From NCBI GenBank assembly GCA_035640455.1, contig DASQWB010000065.1, positions 1 to 37,313 of the forward strand: 37,313 nt of DNA. Direction: 5' to 3'. This DNA comes from AC-50 sp035640455 (lineage in GTDB: Bacteria > Actinomycetota > Thermoleophilia > Gaiellales > Gaiellaceae). The translations under genes and the position numbers were made by a program. A model generated the notes under the pieces. That model saw only the letters and a list, made by a program, of their open reading frames with translations. It made no database searches and was not told where the DNA came from. The number at the start of each line of letters is the position of its first letter. Within the stretch, counting starts at the first letter, position 1. Positions 16,013 to 24,365 of this stretch are shown one piece after another.

Positions 16013-17626
16013 CTAGAACACGTCTGCGCAGGAGGCCGAGCGCCGCCCTGCCACCTCGCGGAGCGCGCGGCCCGGCTGCACGTCGAATCGCAGGCGCAGG
16101 AGGCCGCCGCGGGGCACCACGAGCTCGACCATGCCGTCCTTGCGGCGCAAGACGCAGCCGGACGACGGCTGCCAGTAGGGCGAGAAGCGAACGGCGAGCC
16201 GGTAGCGCCCCGGCAGCGCGAGCTCGAGGTCGATTCTCGTCTCTGTGAGCGTGAGCACGCCCGCCGGCCCCGGCCCGGTGACGATGCGATGCGCCCCCGG
16301 CACCTCGAAGATCCGCACCTGCGGGCTCCAGAAGACCGGCCGCAGCTTCGAGCGCCCGCTGGTCACGAGCCGCGCCTCGCCGCGCGCGCTGTAGTCGACC
16401 GGCGCATCCGTTAGCACGACGTAGCGGACACCGAGGCTCCGCAGCCAGTTCAGGTAGGCCTGCGGGCCGAACCGGCTGTAAAGGACCTTGTTCTGCGGGA
16501 AGTCGTCCTGGCGGAACCACCCGCGGGCGAGGGGAATCCCGGCGCGGGGGAGGTAGACCGCGGCCCAGTGTCCCTCGGTGTCGACCGCCTCCACGCGGTA
16601 GGAGGCGCCGAGGTGACGGTGCAGGTAGCGCACCGCGGGAGCCCAATAGGCCTTGCTCGCCGCGGGATCCGAGGTCGCGTGGGCGAAGCTCGCCGCGAGC
16701 GGCGACACGTTCCACGAGACCGCGAGCGCGAGCGCGCCGAGGCAGACGAGGCGCGGCCGCCAGTGGCGCAGCGAGAGCGCGAGCACGGCGACGGGAATCG
16801 CCGCGTAGCGGAGGCGCGCGATGTTCTCCCCGACCGCCGAGGGCACGAGGAATGCGCCCAGGCAGGCGGCCATGTAGACGACGAAGATGAAGCGCAGCCG
16901 GCGCGCGGGCTCGACCCGCCACGTGAGGAGCGCGCCGAGGACGCAGAAGGTCGCGGCCGCGGCGAGCTCGGCGGTGGAGAACGGGTAGCGCCCGCTGTCG
17001 GGGAACGCGCGCCAGAGGACGACCTCGGCCGCGCCGGCGGTCGCGATCACGAGCGCCGGCACGACGAACCGCCGCCAGTCCGTCCGCCGGTCAAGCGCGA
17101 TCCCGAGCAGGAGCAGGGTGAGCAGGAGAAACGCGAGCGGGCTGGCGGCGAGTGCCAGCGCCGCGAGCGCCGCGAAGCGCCAGCGCGCGCCGGCCTGCAG
17201 CGCCAGGAGCGCGAGCAGCGCAAGCGCGATCCCGAGCGCGAACGGGAAGGCGGCCGAGAGGACGATCCCGGCCCAGACGACCGCGAACGTGCGGCTCGAC
17301 CAGCGTGCCGTCGGGCCCCACTCGCGCCCGATGACGACGGCAAACGCGAGCGCCGAGGTCGCGACCGTCGCCACCGCGAGCAGCTTGATCCCGAGCAGCG
17401 CCGCGAGCGGGTAGTAGAGGACGCTGTAGGTGATGAAGCTGTAGCGGCCCGCGTACCAGAAGTTGTTCCAGAGCGCGAACCCGTGCTGGAGGAACACCGC
17501 CCGCTGGTAGGCGTGCGCGGCGAGGTCGCTCCCCGGCGGCCCGAGCCAGGCGAGGACGGCCGCGAGCGACGCCGCGGCGGCGGCCGAGAGGAGCGCTTCG
17601 CGCGCGAGGGGGGAGGTGCGCGGCAC
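16013..17626 (-). CDS. Polytopic membrane protein, GT-C-like (537 aa)
   Basis: GTG start at 17626. The first ~370 residues hold about ten hydrophobic helices; the last ~150 are soluble and beta-rich (RYRLAVRFSPYWQPSSG near the end). After the first helix comes a loop with GSDLAAHAYQRAVFLQHGF then NNFWYAGRYSFITYSVLYYP, an acidic-residue loop in the position where GT-C glycosyltransferases keep their catalytic Asp. This suggests a lipid-linked sugar transferase or related envelope protein, but no family is certain. TAAGGT on the minus strand (17638-17633) ends 6 nt before the start. Divergent from the DUF4389 remnant. Confidence 0.75.
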   Translation of the reverse strand: MPRTSPLAREALLSAAAAASLAAVLAWLGPPGSDLAAHAYQRAVFLQHGFALWNNFWYAGRYSFITYSVLYYPLAALLGIKLLAVATVATSALAFAVVIGREWGPTARWSSRTFAVVWAGIVLSAAFPFALGIALALLALLALQAGARWRFAALAALALAASPLAFLLLTLLLLGIALDRRTDWRRFVVPALVIATAGAAEVVLWRAFPDSGRYPFSTAELAAAATFCVLGALLTWRVEPARRLRFIFVVYMAACLGAFLVPSAVGENIARLRYAAIPVAVLALSLRHWRPRLVCLGALALAVSWNVSPLAASFAHATSDPAASKAYWAPAVRYLHRHLGASYRVEAVDTEGHWAAVYLPRAGIPLARGWFRQDDFPQNKVLYSRFGPQAYLNWLRSLGVRYVVLTDAPVDYSARGEARLVTSGRSKLRPVFWSPQVRIFEVPGAHRIVTGPGPAGVLTLTETRIDLELALPGRYRLAVRFSPYWQPSSGCVLRRKDGMVELVVPRGGLLRLRFDVQPGRALREVAGRRSASCADVF

Positions 17627-17632
17627 GGCGGT

Positions 17633-17638
17633 ACCTTA
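17633..17638 (-). promoter_or_regulatory. -10 hexamer TAAGGT
   Basis: Ends 6 nt before GTG 17626 on the minus strand; leaderless arrangement. Confidence 0.4.
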
Positions 17639-17689
17639 CGTTGCCCGCCCGCTGCACTCGTGCGCGGGGCACAGGAGGACGATCATCCC

Positions 17690-18145
17690 ATGGATACGTC
17701 TGCGACGCAGGCCGTCCCCGAGCAGCACCCGGTTCGGCTCGTCGTCACCGACGACCTGCGCCGCCACCGCCTCACCGCGCTCGCGCTTCCTGCGCTACAT
17801 GACGCACGTCATGGCGTACGCCTTTCTCATCGCCGACCCGTTCCCGTCCTTCGACGGCCGGCCCGGCTATCCGATCGAGCTCGAGGTCGGCCGCCCGAGG
17901 AGCAGAGCCGCCTGACCGTCTTCTTCCGCTTCTTCCTCGCGCTGCCGGCGCTCCTCGTCGCCCAGCTCCTGCGCTACCTGTCGCAGCTGCTCGCCGTCTT
18001 CAACTGGATCACGGCCGTCCTGCTCGGCCGCGTGCCGCGCGGGATCCGCGACTTCGCCGCCTTCGCTCTCCGGTTCGAGCAGCAGACGAATGCGTACCTG
18101 TACCTGCTGACCGGGCGCTACCCCGGCTTCGACCTTCAGATCTGA
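17690..18145 (+). pseudogene. DUF4389 membrane protein remnant, internal deletion and frameshifts
   Basis: ATG 17690 has AGGAGG upstream and begins like DUF4389 proteins (HPVRLVVTDDLRRHRLT). The next expected membrane segment is missing. From about 17785 the family-like sequence continues in another frame (RFLRYMTHVMAYAFLIADPF, then PSFDGRPGYPIELEVG), and near 17890 it returns to the first frame (PPEEQSRLTVFFRFFLALPA ... WITAVLLGRVPRGI ... TGRYPGFDLQI). The first frame is open throughout, so a 151-aa protein could still be made, but its middle would be an Arg/His-rich nonsense stretch. An internal deletion plus a one-base indel explains this; assembly error is the alternative. Confidence 0.7.
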
Positions 18146-18208
18146 CGCCGTTTCGGCGAAAGCCGGTGCCGCGGACGGTGGGCCGCTCCTGAGCGACGCA
18201 CATCGGAC

Positions 18209-18214
18209 TACGAT
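18209..18214 (+). promoter_or_regulatory. -10 hexamer TACGAT
   Basis: Lies 28 nt before GTG 18243, leaving a short leader that contains the strong ribosome site GAGGAGGTAA (18231-18240). Confidence 0.4.
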
Positions 18215-18242
18215 CGCGGCGACGTCGGCCGAGGAGGTAACC

Positions 18243-19421
18243 GTGCTCGAGGAGCGGACACTGCGCGAGAGTCAGGAGGCACGCGAGCGGGAGGAGGTGC
18301 CGTTCCGAGTCATCCGATCCGACGGCACCGCGATCGACCTGTCGTACTCGTCGCCGCGGCCGGCCGAGGAGCACGACGAGCGGGCGCTCCTCGACATGCT
18401 GCCGTGGTTCGAGTCGGGCAAGCCGCTCCGGAACTGGATGCTGCACGAGACCGACTTCTACGACGAGGTGGAGCAGATCTGGGGGCGGCGGTGGGGCGCC
18501 GAGGGGATCGGGACGCTTCGCGAGGTGCTCGTGTCGCGCCCGACCGAGAACGAGACGCGGCCGGAGTACGCGGAGGAGTGGCAGTACTACTACTCGTCGG
18601 CGGCCGGGAACGCCGACCTCGGGCGGCTGCGCGACCAGTACGACCAGTACTACGAGACGCTGCGCGACAACGGCGTCCGAGTCAATTACATCGAGCCGCC
18701 GGTGCCGGCGATCGGCGCCTACGGCTACCTGAAGAACCTCGTCACCCTCGCCGGCGGGGGCCTCGTCGCGCGAGGCGGCGCGATCGTCCACCGGATGGGC
18801 CTCGGCTCCTGGCAGCGCGGCCGCGAGGTGATCTGGTCGAAGGTGCTGACGGCCCTCCAGATCCCGATCTACCTGACGATCCACGGCCGCGGGATCGGCG
18901 AGCCCGGAGCCGGCCGCTGGCTCGACTCCAACACGTTCGTCTTCAACGAGTCCGTGGTCGCCAACGAGGAGGGGCTCCGCCAGATCCGGTTCGTGCTCGA
19001 GAACCTCGGGATCGAGCTGATCGTCGCGCACAGCCCGGGCTGGGTCGACTCGATCGGGAACGGCAACATCGGCACGTCCCACATGGACATGGTCATGCTG
19101 GCCGTCGACGAGCGGAAGGTGCTGCTCGCGCCGCACCTCGTGAACTACGGCTTCGTCCGCGAGCTCCGGCGGCGCGACGTCGAGCTCATCGAGGTTCCGC
19201 TCGAGGAGTACTGGGATCTCGCGATCAACGGCGTCACCCTCGCGCCGGGGAAGGTGCTCCTGAACGAGGGCTCACCGACCGTCGTGCGCGCCCTCGACCG
19301 GGCCGGCGTCGAGGTGATCCAGGTCGACTTCTCGGAGAGCCACAAGTTCGCGATCGCCGGGCTGCACTGCGCGACGCTCGAGCTCGTCCGCGACCAGCCG
19401 GAGCCACTCGTTGCCAGCTAG
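18243..19421 (+). CDS. Amidinotransferase/arginine deiminase-fold (pentein) enzyme
   Basis: 392 aa from GTG 18243, with GAGGAGGTAA just upstream. The second half carries pentein hallmarks: WLDSNTFVFNESVV, GTSHMDMVMLAVDE supplying the catalytic His and acidic residue, and GLHCATLELVRD near the C-terminus with the probable nucleophilic Cys. Pentein enzymes attack guanidinium carbons by a covalent thiouronium intermediate, acting as arginine deiminases, DDAHs or amidinotransferases. The ~60-residue N-terminal acidic region is extra. The exact substrate cannot be read from sequence and no arginine-pathway gene is adjacent. The stop codon lies inside the first arm of the palindrome at 19419. Confidence 0.85.
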   Translation: MLEERTLRESQEAREREEVPFRVIRSDGTAIDLSYSSPRPAEEHDERALLDMLPWFESGKPLRNWMLHETDFYDEVEQIWGRRWGAEGIGTLREVLVSRPTENETRPEYAEEWQYYYSSAAGNADLGRLRDQYDQYYETLRDNGVRVNYIEPPVPAIGAYGYLKNLVTLAGGGLVARGGAIVHRMGLGSWQRGREVIWSKVLTALQIPIYLTIHGRGIGEPGAGRWLDSNTFVFNESVVANEEGLRQIRFVLENLGIELIVAHSPGWVDSIGNGNIGTSHMDMVMLAVDERKVLLAPHLVNYGFVRELRRRDVELIEVPLEEYWDLAINGVTLAPGKVLLNEGSPTVVRALDRAGVEVIQVDFSESHKFAIAGLHCATLELVRDQPEPLVAS

Positions 19422-19499
19422 GAGGGTTGGCGGAACATCGCCTGTGCCGCCCGGAGCGCGCTGCTCGTGCGCCGAACGACATTCCGCCAACCCCTCCTA
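19419..19499. repeat. REP-like long imperfect palindrome, copy 1
   Basis: Left arm TAGGAGGGTTGGCGGAA (19419-19435) pairs with TTCCGCCAACCCCTCCTA (19482-19499) except for one extra base; the loop is about 46 nt. The outermost TAG on each strand is the stop codon of the two convergent genes. The left arm and the following bases match copy 2 at 34441 over about 21 nt with one indel and one mismatch. It could serve as a bidirectional terminator or be a REP-type element. Confidence 0.7.
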
Positions 19500-19790
19500 G
19501 CCCTGCTGCTCCTTGTAGACCTCGAAGGTCGTCTCCTGCGGGGGCGTCGGGAAGCCGCTGTCGCCGAGCCCTTGCAGCCCTGGAAGCAGCGTCTCGTCGC
19601 GGAACCGGTCCCAACTCTCGCGCGAGTCCCACAGCGCGATGACGATCCAGCCGTCCTCCGTGGGGCCGGCCGCGTGGTAGGTCTGCCCCTCCGGCAGGCT
19701 GCCGTCCGCGGGGTGCACGCGAGCGAGCCCCGCGTCGTAGTGCTCCTTCGTGCCGCCGGGGAACTGGTGGACGATGCCGTACGTCGCCAT
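19497..19790 (-). CDS. ABM-like dimeric alpha/beta-barrel protein (97 aa)
   Basis: ATG 19790 with GGAGG 7 nt upstream. The length and pattern MATYGIVHQFPGGTKEHYDA ... WIVIALWDSRESWDRF ... LQGLGDSGFPTPPQ fit the antibiotic-biosynthesis-monooxygenase-like ferredoxin fold, usually a small dimeric cytosolic protein. The biochemical role is not visible: members include monooxygenases, heme-degrading enzymes and many of unknown function. TAAGAT on the minus strand, about 25 nt upstream of the ribosome site, is a possible -10 box. Its stop lies in the arm of palindrome copy 1. Confidence 0.75.
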   Translation of the reverse strand: MATYGIVHQFPGGTKEHYDAGLARVHPADGSLPEGQTYHAAGPTEDGWIVIALWDSRESWDRFRDETLLPGLQGLGDSGFPTPPQETTFEVYKEQQG

Positions 19791-19826
19791 GCGGTGCCTC
19801 CGATCTCGAGGGTCGCGCGATCTTAG

Positions 19827-20864
19827 TCAGACGAAGTCGGCGAAGACGGTGGCGCTGAACGCGCCGACGAGGAGCACGACGCAGGCGGCCCCGGCGATCG
19901 CGAGCGCGCGCCGCCGCCCGGTCGCCGAGGCGAAGCGCGCGAGGTAGAGCGCCCCGGCCGCGCCGACGACGATGCTCACGGCCGTCTCGATCGCGTGCAG
20001 CGCGATCCCGGTCGTCAGCGCCTTCGTCAGGTCGACGCCGCGGGTTTGCAACGTCACCGCCACCGCGCCGCTCACGACGCCGACGTTCCCGGGTGTGAGC
20101 GGCACGAGCGTCGCCAGGTCGAGCGCCGGCACGATGATCGCCGCCGCGAGCAGCGGGTGCGAGACGCCGAGCGCGGCCGCGATCGCTGCCGCGCCGCCGA
20201 CGCGCGCCGCCGTCGCCGCCGAGACCCAGCCGACGATGCGCGCGCCGCCGAGCGGCGACCGCCAGAGGGTGCGGAAGGCATCCAGCACGTGCGCGACGTG
20301 CCGGTGCGGGCGGCGGCTGCGGGCGAGGAAGGCGGCGACGAGCGCCGCCAGCACGAACCCGCCGAGTACGAGCAGCGGCCAGCGCGGCAGCGCGCCGAGG
20401 ACTGACGCGACGAGGACGAGCACGCCGAGCACGAGCGCCCGCGCCGCGCCGATCGCGCCGAAGACGCCGCCGGTCTTCCAGTAGCGGTCGCTCCCGGCTT
20501 CGAACGCGCGCGAGAAGAGCGCGATCCGCGCCGCGTCGCCGATCCGCGCCGGCGTCGCCGTGTTGACGAGCGAGCCGACCCCGTAGCAGGCGACGGCGCG
20601 GGCGCGGTCGATGCGGCCGCCGACGAGCAGGATCGCCGAGCGCCAGACCCACGCGTTGCAGAGGAGCGCCGCGAAGAGGCCGGCCGCCGCTGCCCAGAGC
20701 CAGATCGGCCGCGCGTGCTCGAGCCCGACGATCGCGCGCCTCACGTCGGAGCCGAGCAGCTGCGGCGTTGCCGCGACGGCAAGTAGCGCCATACACACGA
20801 TCCCGGCGGCGGCAAGCGTGCGCGGGCCGAGGTGCGATCTGAGCCTGAGCTGCGCGAAGTTCAT
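19827..20864 (-). CDS. UPF0104/YbhN-type membrane protein (LPG synthase TM-like)
   Basis: 345 aa from ATG 20864, with GAGG 8 nt upstream. About eight hydrophobic helices. The pattern of the lysylphosphatidylglycerol synthase transmembrane domain family is visible: WVWRSAILLVGGRIDRARAV, then YGVGSLVNTATPARIGDAAR and a late LATLVPLTPGNVGVVSGAVA. Members are inner-membrane proteins involved in lipid modification or flipping; without a C-terminal transferase domain this one is a stand-alone membrane unit. Divergent from the gamma-glutamyltransferase gene (62 nt between starts). Confidence 0.85.
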   Translation of the reverse strand: MNFAQLRLRSHLGPRTLAAAGIVCMALLAVAATPQLLGSDVRRAIVGLEHARPIWLWAAAAGLFAALLCNAWVWRSAILLVGGRIDRARAVACYGVGSLVNTATPARIGDAARIALFSRAFEAGSDRYWKTGGVFGAIGAARALVLGVLVLVASVLGALPRWPLLVLGGFVLAALVAAFLARSRRPHRHVAHVLDAFRTLWRSPLGGARIVGWVSAATAARVGGAAAIAAALGVSHPLLAAAIIVPALDLATLVPLTPGNVGVVSGAVAVTLQTRGVDLTKALTTGIALHAIETAVSIVVGAAGALYLARFASATGRRRALAIAGAACVVLLVGAFSATVFADFV

Positions 20865-20914
20865 AGAGATTCCTCGTCCCTGGAACGGCGCAAAGATCGG
20901 CTCAGATGCGGCGT

Positions 20915-20920
20915 TACGCT
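20915..20920 (+). promoter_or_regulatory. -10 hexamer TACGCT
   Basis: Ends 6 nt before ATG 20927; leaderless arrangement. Confidence 0.4.
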
Positions 20921-20926
20921 TGCTGA

Positions 20927-22489
20927 ATGCGCGGAGCGATCGCCGCCGGCCACCGCGTCACTGCCGAGACCGGCGCGCGCGTCCTTGCCGCCGGCGGGAA
21001 CGCCGTCGACGCCTGCGTCGCCGCCGCCTTCGCCTCGTGGGTCGCCGAGAGCACGCTCACCGGCCCCGGCGGCGGCGGCTTCATGCTCGTCCACCGGGCG
21101 CGTGACCGCGGCGCGCGCCTCCTCGACTTCTTCGTCGCGGTTCCGGGACGAGGGCTCCCGCCGCACGAGCGCGCGGCCATGCAGCAGGTGGACGTGGACT
21201 TCGACCGCGCGACGTCACAGGTCTTCCACATCGGGGCGGCCTCGGTCGGCGTCCCGGGCACGCCGGCGGGCCTCGAGGCTGCGTACCGGGCGTACGGGAC
21301 GAAGCCGTGGCCGGAGCTCGTCGCGCCTGCTGTCGAGCTGGCCCGCGAGGGAATCGAGCTCACGCGCCCGCAGGCGTACCTGCACGCGATCCTCGACCTG
21401 ATCCTCCGCCACACCGACGAGGGCCGGCGGATCTACGAGCGGAACGGCGAGCGCCTGATCGCAGGCGACCGGCTCACCATGCCCGACCTCGCGAACACGC
21501 TCGAGCGGATCGCCGAGCGCGGCGTGCGCGAGCTCTACGACGGGGAGGCCGGGCGCGCGATCGCGGCCTACGTCCGCGAGCACGGCGGCGACCTCGACGA
21601 GCACGACCTCGCCGAGTACCGCCTCGTCTGGCGCCGCCCGGTCCGCGCCCGCTTCCTCGGCCACGAGTTCCTATCGAACCCGCCGCCCTCCTCGGGCGGC
21701 GTCCTGATCGCCTACGGCCTGCGCCTGCTCGACCGGCTCGGCCTCCGCCCGGCCTCCGGGAGCGCCGAGGAGATCGCCACTCTCGCCGAGGTGATGCGCG
21801 AGCAAACGCGCGCCCGCGGCCTCGGGTTCGCGAGCGGCCTCTACCGCGGCGGCCTCGCGCGCCGCCTGCTCGCCGACGAGGCGGTGGAGGCGGGAACGGC
21901 TCGCGTCCGGGCGCGGCTCGCCGGCCTCGCCGAGCCGGTGGGCATGCCCGGAACGACCCAGATCTCGGTCGTCGATGCGCGCGGGAACGCGGCCTCGATG
22001 ACCGCGTCCACCGGCGCCGGGTCGGGCGTGATCGTGCCCGGTACGGGCGTGCACCTGAACAACATGCTCGGCGAGTACGACCTCGTCGCCGTGAGCCCGC
22101 GGCCGGGCATGCGCCTGACGAGCATGATGGCCCCGTCCATGGTGCTGCGGGACGACCTCCCGCGCCTCGTCGTCGGCAGCGCCGGCTCGGTGCGGCTGCG
22201 CGGCGCGATCCTCCAGATCGTGAACAACGTCGTCGGCCACGGGCTCGACGTGCGCGAGGCGATCGACCGGCCGCGCATGCACCTCGAGGAGCCGCACGTG
22301 CACTGCGAGGGCGGCTGCGACCCTGCCGAGGTCGACCGGCTCGAGGCGATGGGCTACGAGGTGACGCGCTGGCGGCGGCGGAACCTCTACTTCGGCGGCG
22401 CGGCCGCGGTCGAGGTGCGGGAGGACGGGACGCTCGCCGCGGCCGGCGACCCCCGGCGCGGCGGCCACGGCGTGATGGTCGAGGCGTGA
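20927..22489 (+). CDS. ggt: Gamma-glutamyltransferase family protein
   Basis: 520 aa. The N-terminus MRGAIAAGHRVTAETGARVL then AAGGNAVDACVAAAFASWVA is the classic family opening, with no signal peptide, so it is probably cytosolic. The autocleavage site is in GTTQISVVDARGNAASMT, where the first Thr of the TT pair becomes the nucleophile; the usual His after TT is Gln here. GVHLNNMLGEYDL and GSAGSVRLRGAILQIVNNV complete the small subunit. The enzyme transfers or hydrolyses gamma-glutamyl groups, for example from glutathione-like thiols or gamma-glutamyl peptides; the substrate is unknown. Its TGA overlaps the next start (GTGA). Confidence 0.92.
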   Translation: MRGAIAAGHRVTAETGARVLAAGGNAVDACVAAAFASWVAESTLTGPGGGGFMLVHRARDRGARLLDFFVAVPGRGLPPHERAAMQQVDVDFDRATSQVFHIGAASVGVPGTPAGLEAAYRAYGTKPWPELVAPAVELAREGIELTRPQAYLHAILDLILRHTDEGRRIYERNGERLIAGDRLTMPDLANTLERIAERGVRELYDGEAGRAIAAYVREHGGDLDEHDLAEYRLVWRRPVRARFLGHEFLSNPPPSSGGVLIAYGLRLLDRLGLRPASGSAEEIATLAEVMREQTRARGLGFASGLYRGGLARRLLADEAVEAGTARVRARLAGLAEPVGMPGTTQISVVDARGNAASMTASTGAGSGVIVPGTGVHLNNMLGEYDLVAVSPRPGMRLTSMMAPSMVLRDDLPRLVVGSAGSVRLRGAILQIVNNVVGHGLDVREAIDRPRMHLEEPHVHCEGGCDPAEVDRLEAMGYEVTRWRRRNLYFGGAAAVEVREDGTLAAAGDPRRGGHGVMVEA

Positions 22490-23004
22490 CCGCGACGATC
22501 CGCAAGGCCGAGCCCGGCGACGCGGCCGCGCTCGTCGAGCTCGGGACGGCGGTCGGCCGCGAGCCCGAGGGCTGGCTCATCACCGCGAACGGCTGGCGGA
22601 GCGTCGGCGAGGAGCGCCGCTACCTCCGCGCCCTGCGCCGCTACCCACACGCGGCGGTCTTCGTCGCCGAGGACGACGGGCGGATCGTGGGCCGCCTCTC
22701 GCTCGCCCGCGACCAGCACCCGGCGAGCTACCACGTCGCCGACCTCGGCCTGATGGTCGCCGCGTCGCACCGCCGCCGCGGGATCGGGCGAGCGCTCCTG
22801 GACGCCGCCGTCGCGTGGGCGCGCGAGAACGGCATCCGCAAGCTCGAGCTGCACGTCTTCCCGCACAACGAGCCGGCGATCCGGATGTACGAGAGCTACG
22901 GCTTCGAGCGCGAGGGCTACCGCCGAGCGCACTACCGCCGCGCGGGCGAGTACGTGGACGCGATCGTCATGGCCTACGCGGTCGACGCCTCAGAAGATCG
23001 CTAA
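22486..23004 (+). CDS. GNAT-family N-acetyltransferase
   Basis: 172 aa from GTG 22486, which overlaps the ggt stop (GTGA), so the pair is translationally coupled. GNAT motifs: AVFVAEDDGRIVGRLSL (motif D/C strand), then DLGLMVAASHRRRGIGRALL containing the acetyl-CoA pyrophosphate loop R-R-R-G-I-G-R-A, and LHVFPHNEPAIRMYESYGF (motif B). The C-terminal AIVMAY strand is typical. It acetylates a primary amine of a small molecule or protein; the operon partner suggests an amino-acid or peptide-derived substrate, but that is a guess. Confidence 0.9.
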   Translation: MTATIRKAEPGDAAALVELGTAVGREPEGWLITANGWRSVGEERRYLRALRRYPHAAVFVAEDDGRIVGRLSLARDQHPASYHVADLGLMVAASHRRRGIGRALLDAAVAWARENGIRKLELHVFPHNEPAIRMYESYGFEREGYRRAHYRRAGEYVDAIVMAYAVDASEDR

Positions 23005-23483
23005 GAGCGAGCTTTTTCTTCGGCGCGGGCCTTGCGTCGCCGTTGCGCCGATGTCAGGGTGCCGCCTGCGCCGAGCACGGGACGCAAGTAGGCTGAAGCT
23101 CAGCCGGTAGGCGGTACGCGGAAGCGGAAGGTCCGCCGGCAGAGTGGACGAAAGCGCACCCGGCTCGGCGAACTTCTGGTCCGACTCGGACGCTGAGCTC
23201 GGCCCGGATATCTCGCTTCTCGTGTGTGCACTGGTTCTCGCGGCTGCCGCCCGCGGCAACCATCTGGGGCAATGCGGGCGGCCACGATCTGCTGCGGCTC
23301 GCAACCTCGTTGCCCCTTCGGTGGATCTATCTGTCGGCAGGGGCTGTTCCGGCCTCCGGGTCCTCGGTCGGAACTCGAGCTTCGATAACAATGGCTACCA
23401 CTGCTGGCGGGGAACTCGCATCTACCGCTCGAAATCGGCCTTGATGAGCTACTCGATCTCGCAAGCGATCAACTACACCTGCT
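23005..23483. other. Low-confidence stretch at the left edge of the island
   Basis: No confident gene lies between the acetyltransferase and the membrane-anchored protein. Base composition is less GC-rich than to the left. One plus-strand frame (23144-23491) has gene-like codon use only at its ends, and a second frame (23226-23444) looks better in the middle, which could be a decayed gene. No tRNA, direct repeat or integrase was seen that would mark an insertion point. Confidence 0.5.
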
Positions 23484-23491
23484 TTGGCTAG
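23144..23491 (+). CDS. Doubtful small protein, possibly frameshifted
   Basis: GTG 23144, 115 aa, no good ribosome site. The last 40 residues (SSFDNNGYHCWRGTRIYRSK, then SALMSYSISQAINYTCFG) have third positions almost all G or C and look like the end of a small exported Cys-containing protein. The middle has poor codon use, while the frame starting at 23226 reads better there (ATIWGNAGGHDLLRLATSLP). A gene broken by two indels would explain this. No family is recognised. It overlaps the next gene start by 8 nt. Confidence 0.3.
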   Translation: MDESAPGSANFWSDSDAELGPDISLLVCALVLAAAARGNHLGQCGRPRSAAARNLVAPSVDLSVGRGCSGLRVLGRNSSFDNNGYHCWRGTRIYRSKSALMSYSISQAINYTCFG

Positions 23492-24182
23492 AACGCCGAA
23501 AGCAGCCGTGCTCGGCATCGTGATCCTGCTTGTCGTCGGCGGAAGCGTCGCGAGCGCTCTTGCGTGGAGAGACGAAGCGGTAAGCGGCAAGCCGACCGCC
23601 GCTCGTTCTGAGGTCTCGTTCCGAGCGGACTTCGCTCGACGTCTTCGGGAGCGTGGCCAGTTCGACCTGGCCCCGGCGGCCAGCTCGAGGTTCGAGACGC
23701 TGACGGCGAAGGTGAACGGTGCGGCATGGTCCTTCTCGAGCTATCGCAACTCGAAAGGCGAGCTCTGCGTCGTCGAGGTCGTTCCGGGCGAAGGGCGAGG
23801 CTACGGGTGCAATGTCGCCGGGCCGGATCCACTGAACGCGAGCTGGGGCTCGAGGCAGGATCCAGACGCCCGTGGAGCGACCGCCTGGGACGAAGCTTGG
23901 GTAGAGGGGATTGCGCGCCGCCCCGTAACCCAGGTCGAGCTCGTCCTGACCGACTGCACGAGGATCGCGCTCCCGATGACCTCTGAAGGGGCGTACTTCG
24001 GCGTCGTCGGTGCCGACGCGATGCATGCCGGAGTCTCGCCGTACCTCGTGCGAGGACTCGATGCGAAGCGCCGTGTGGTAGCGCGCGACGTGTCCGAGTT
24101 CGGTCCGGCGTCTGGCGCAGACGGGGTCATCGGGCCGGCGGAGAAGACCCAGCCGAGCGCTGCTTGCTCGGCTGGTTCGTAA
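23484..24182 (+). CDS. Membrane-anchored hypothetical protein (232 aa)
   Basis: Starts at TTG 23484 or, less likely, at an in-frame GTG at 23508. One N-terminal hydrophobic helix (AAVLGIVILLVVGGSVASAL) works as signal anchor or uncleaved signal; the remaining ~200 residues are outside and include four cysteines (GELCVVEV, GYGCNVAG, TDCTRIAL, SAACSAGS). The pattern YRNSKGELCVVEVVPGEGRG is typical of small exported actinobacterial proteins of unknown role. It is the first gene of the A/T-richer segment; 183 nt separate it from the methyltransferase start. Confidence 0.75.
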   Translation: MARTPKAAVLGIVILLVVGGSVASALAWRDEAVSGKPTAARSEVSFRADFARRLRERGQFDLAPAASSRFETLTAKVNGAAWSFSSYRNSKGELCVVEVVPGEGRGYGCNVAGPDPLNASWGSRQDPDARGATAWDEAWVEGIARRPVTQVELVLTDCTRIALPMTSEGAYFGVVGADAMHAGVSPYLVRGLDAKRRVVARDVSEFGPASGADGVIGPAEKTQPSAACSAGS

Positions 24183-24365
24183 GACAGCGGGCTCGACCGT
24201 CGCTAGGTGGCTGAAATCGGTCTCGTCTCCGCGGGAAGCGAGTGGCGGCTGCGCCCCTCCCGGCTGACGGTCAACGAGCGGGTCATGAGCTTGTGGCGGA
24301 ACAGATCTAGATTTTTCGCCATCGACAGATGACAATGCGTCCCTGGGGACACGGGAGGGGGCGCC
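24183..24365 (+). promoter_or_regulatory. Probable promoter region of the restriction-modification operon
   Basis: 183 nt non-coding and locally A/T-rich (for example ATCTAGATTTTTCGCC near 24305-24320). TAGATT near 24308 is a candidate -10 box, without a clear -35. The region ends in a strong ribosome site, GGGAGGGG (24353-24360), 5 nt before ATG 24366, which argues that translation starts there. Confidence 0.4.

Noticed and set aside
22990..23391. 133-aa minus-strand frame after the acetyltransferase
   Set aside because: Arg/Ser/Ala-rich, no ribosome site, no motif and poor codon use.
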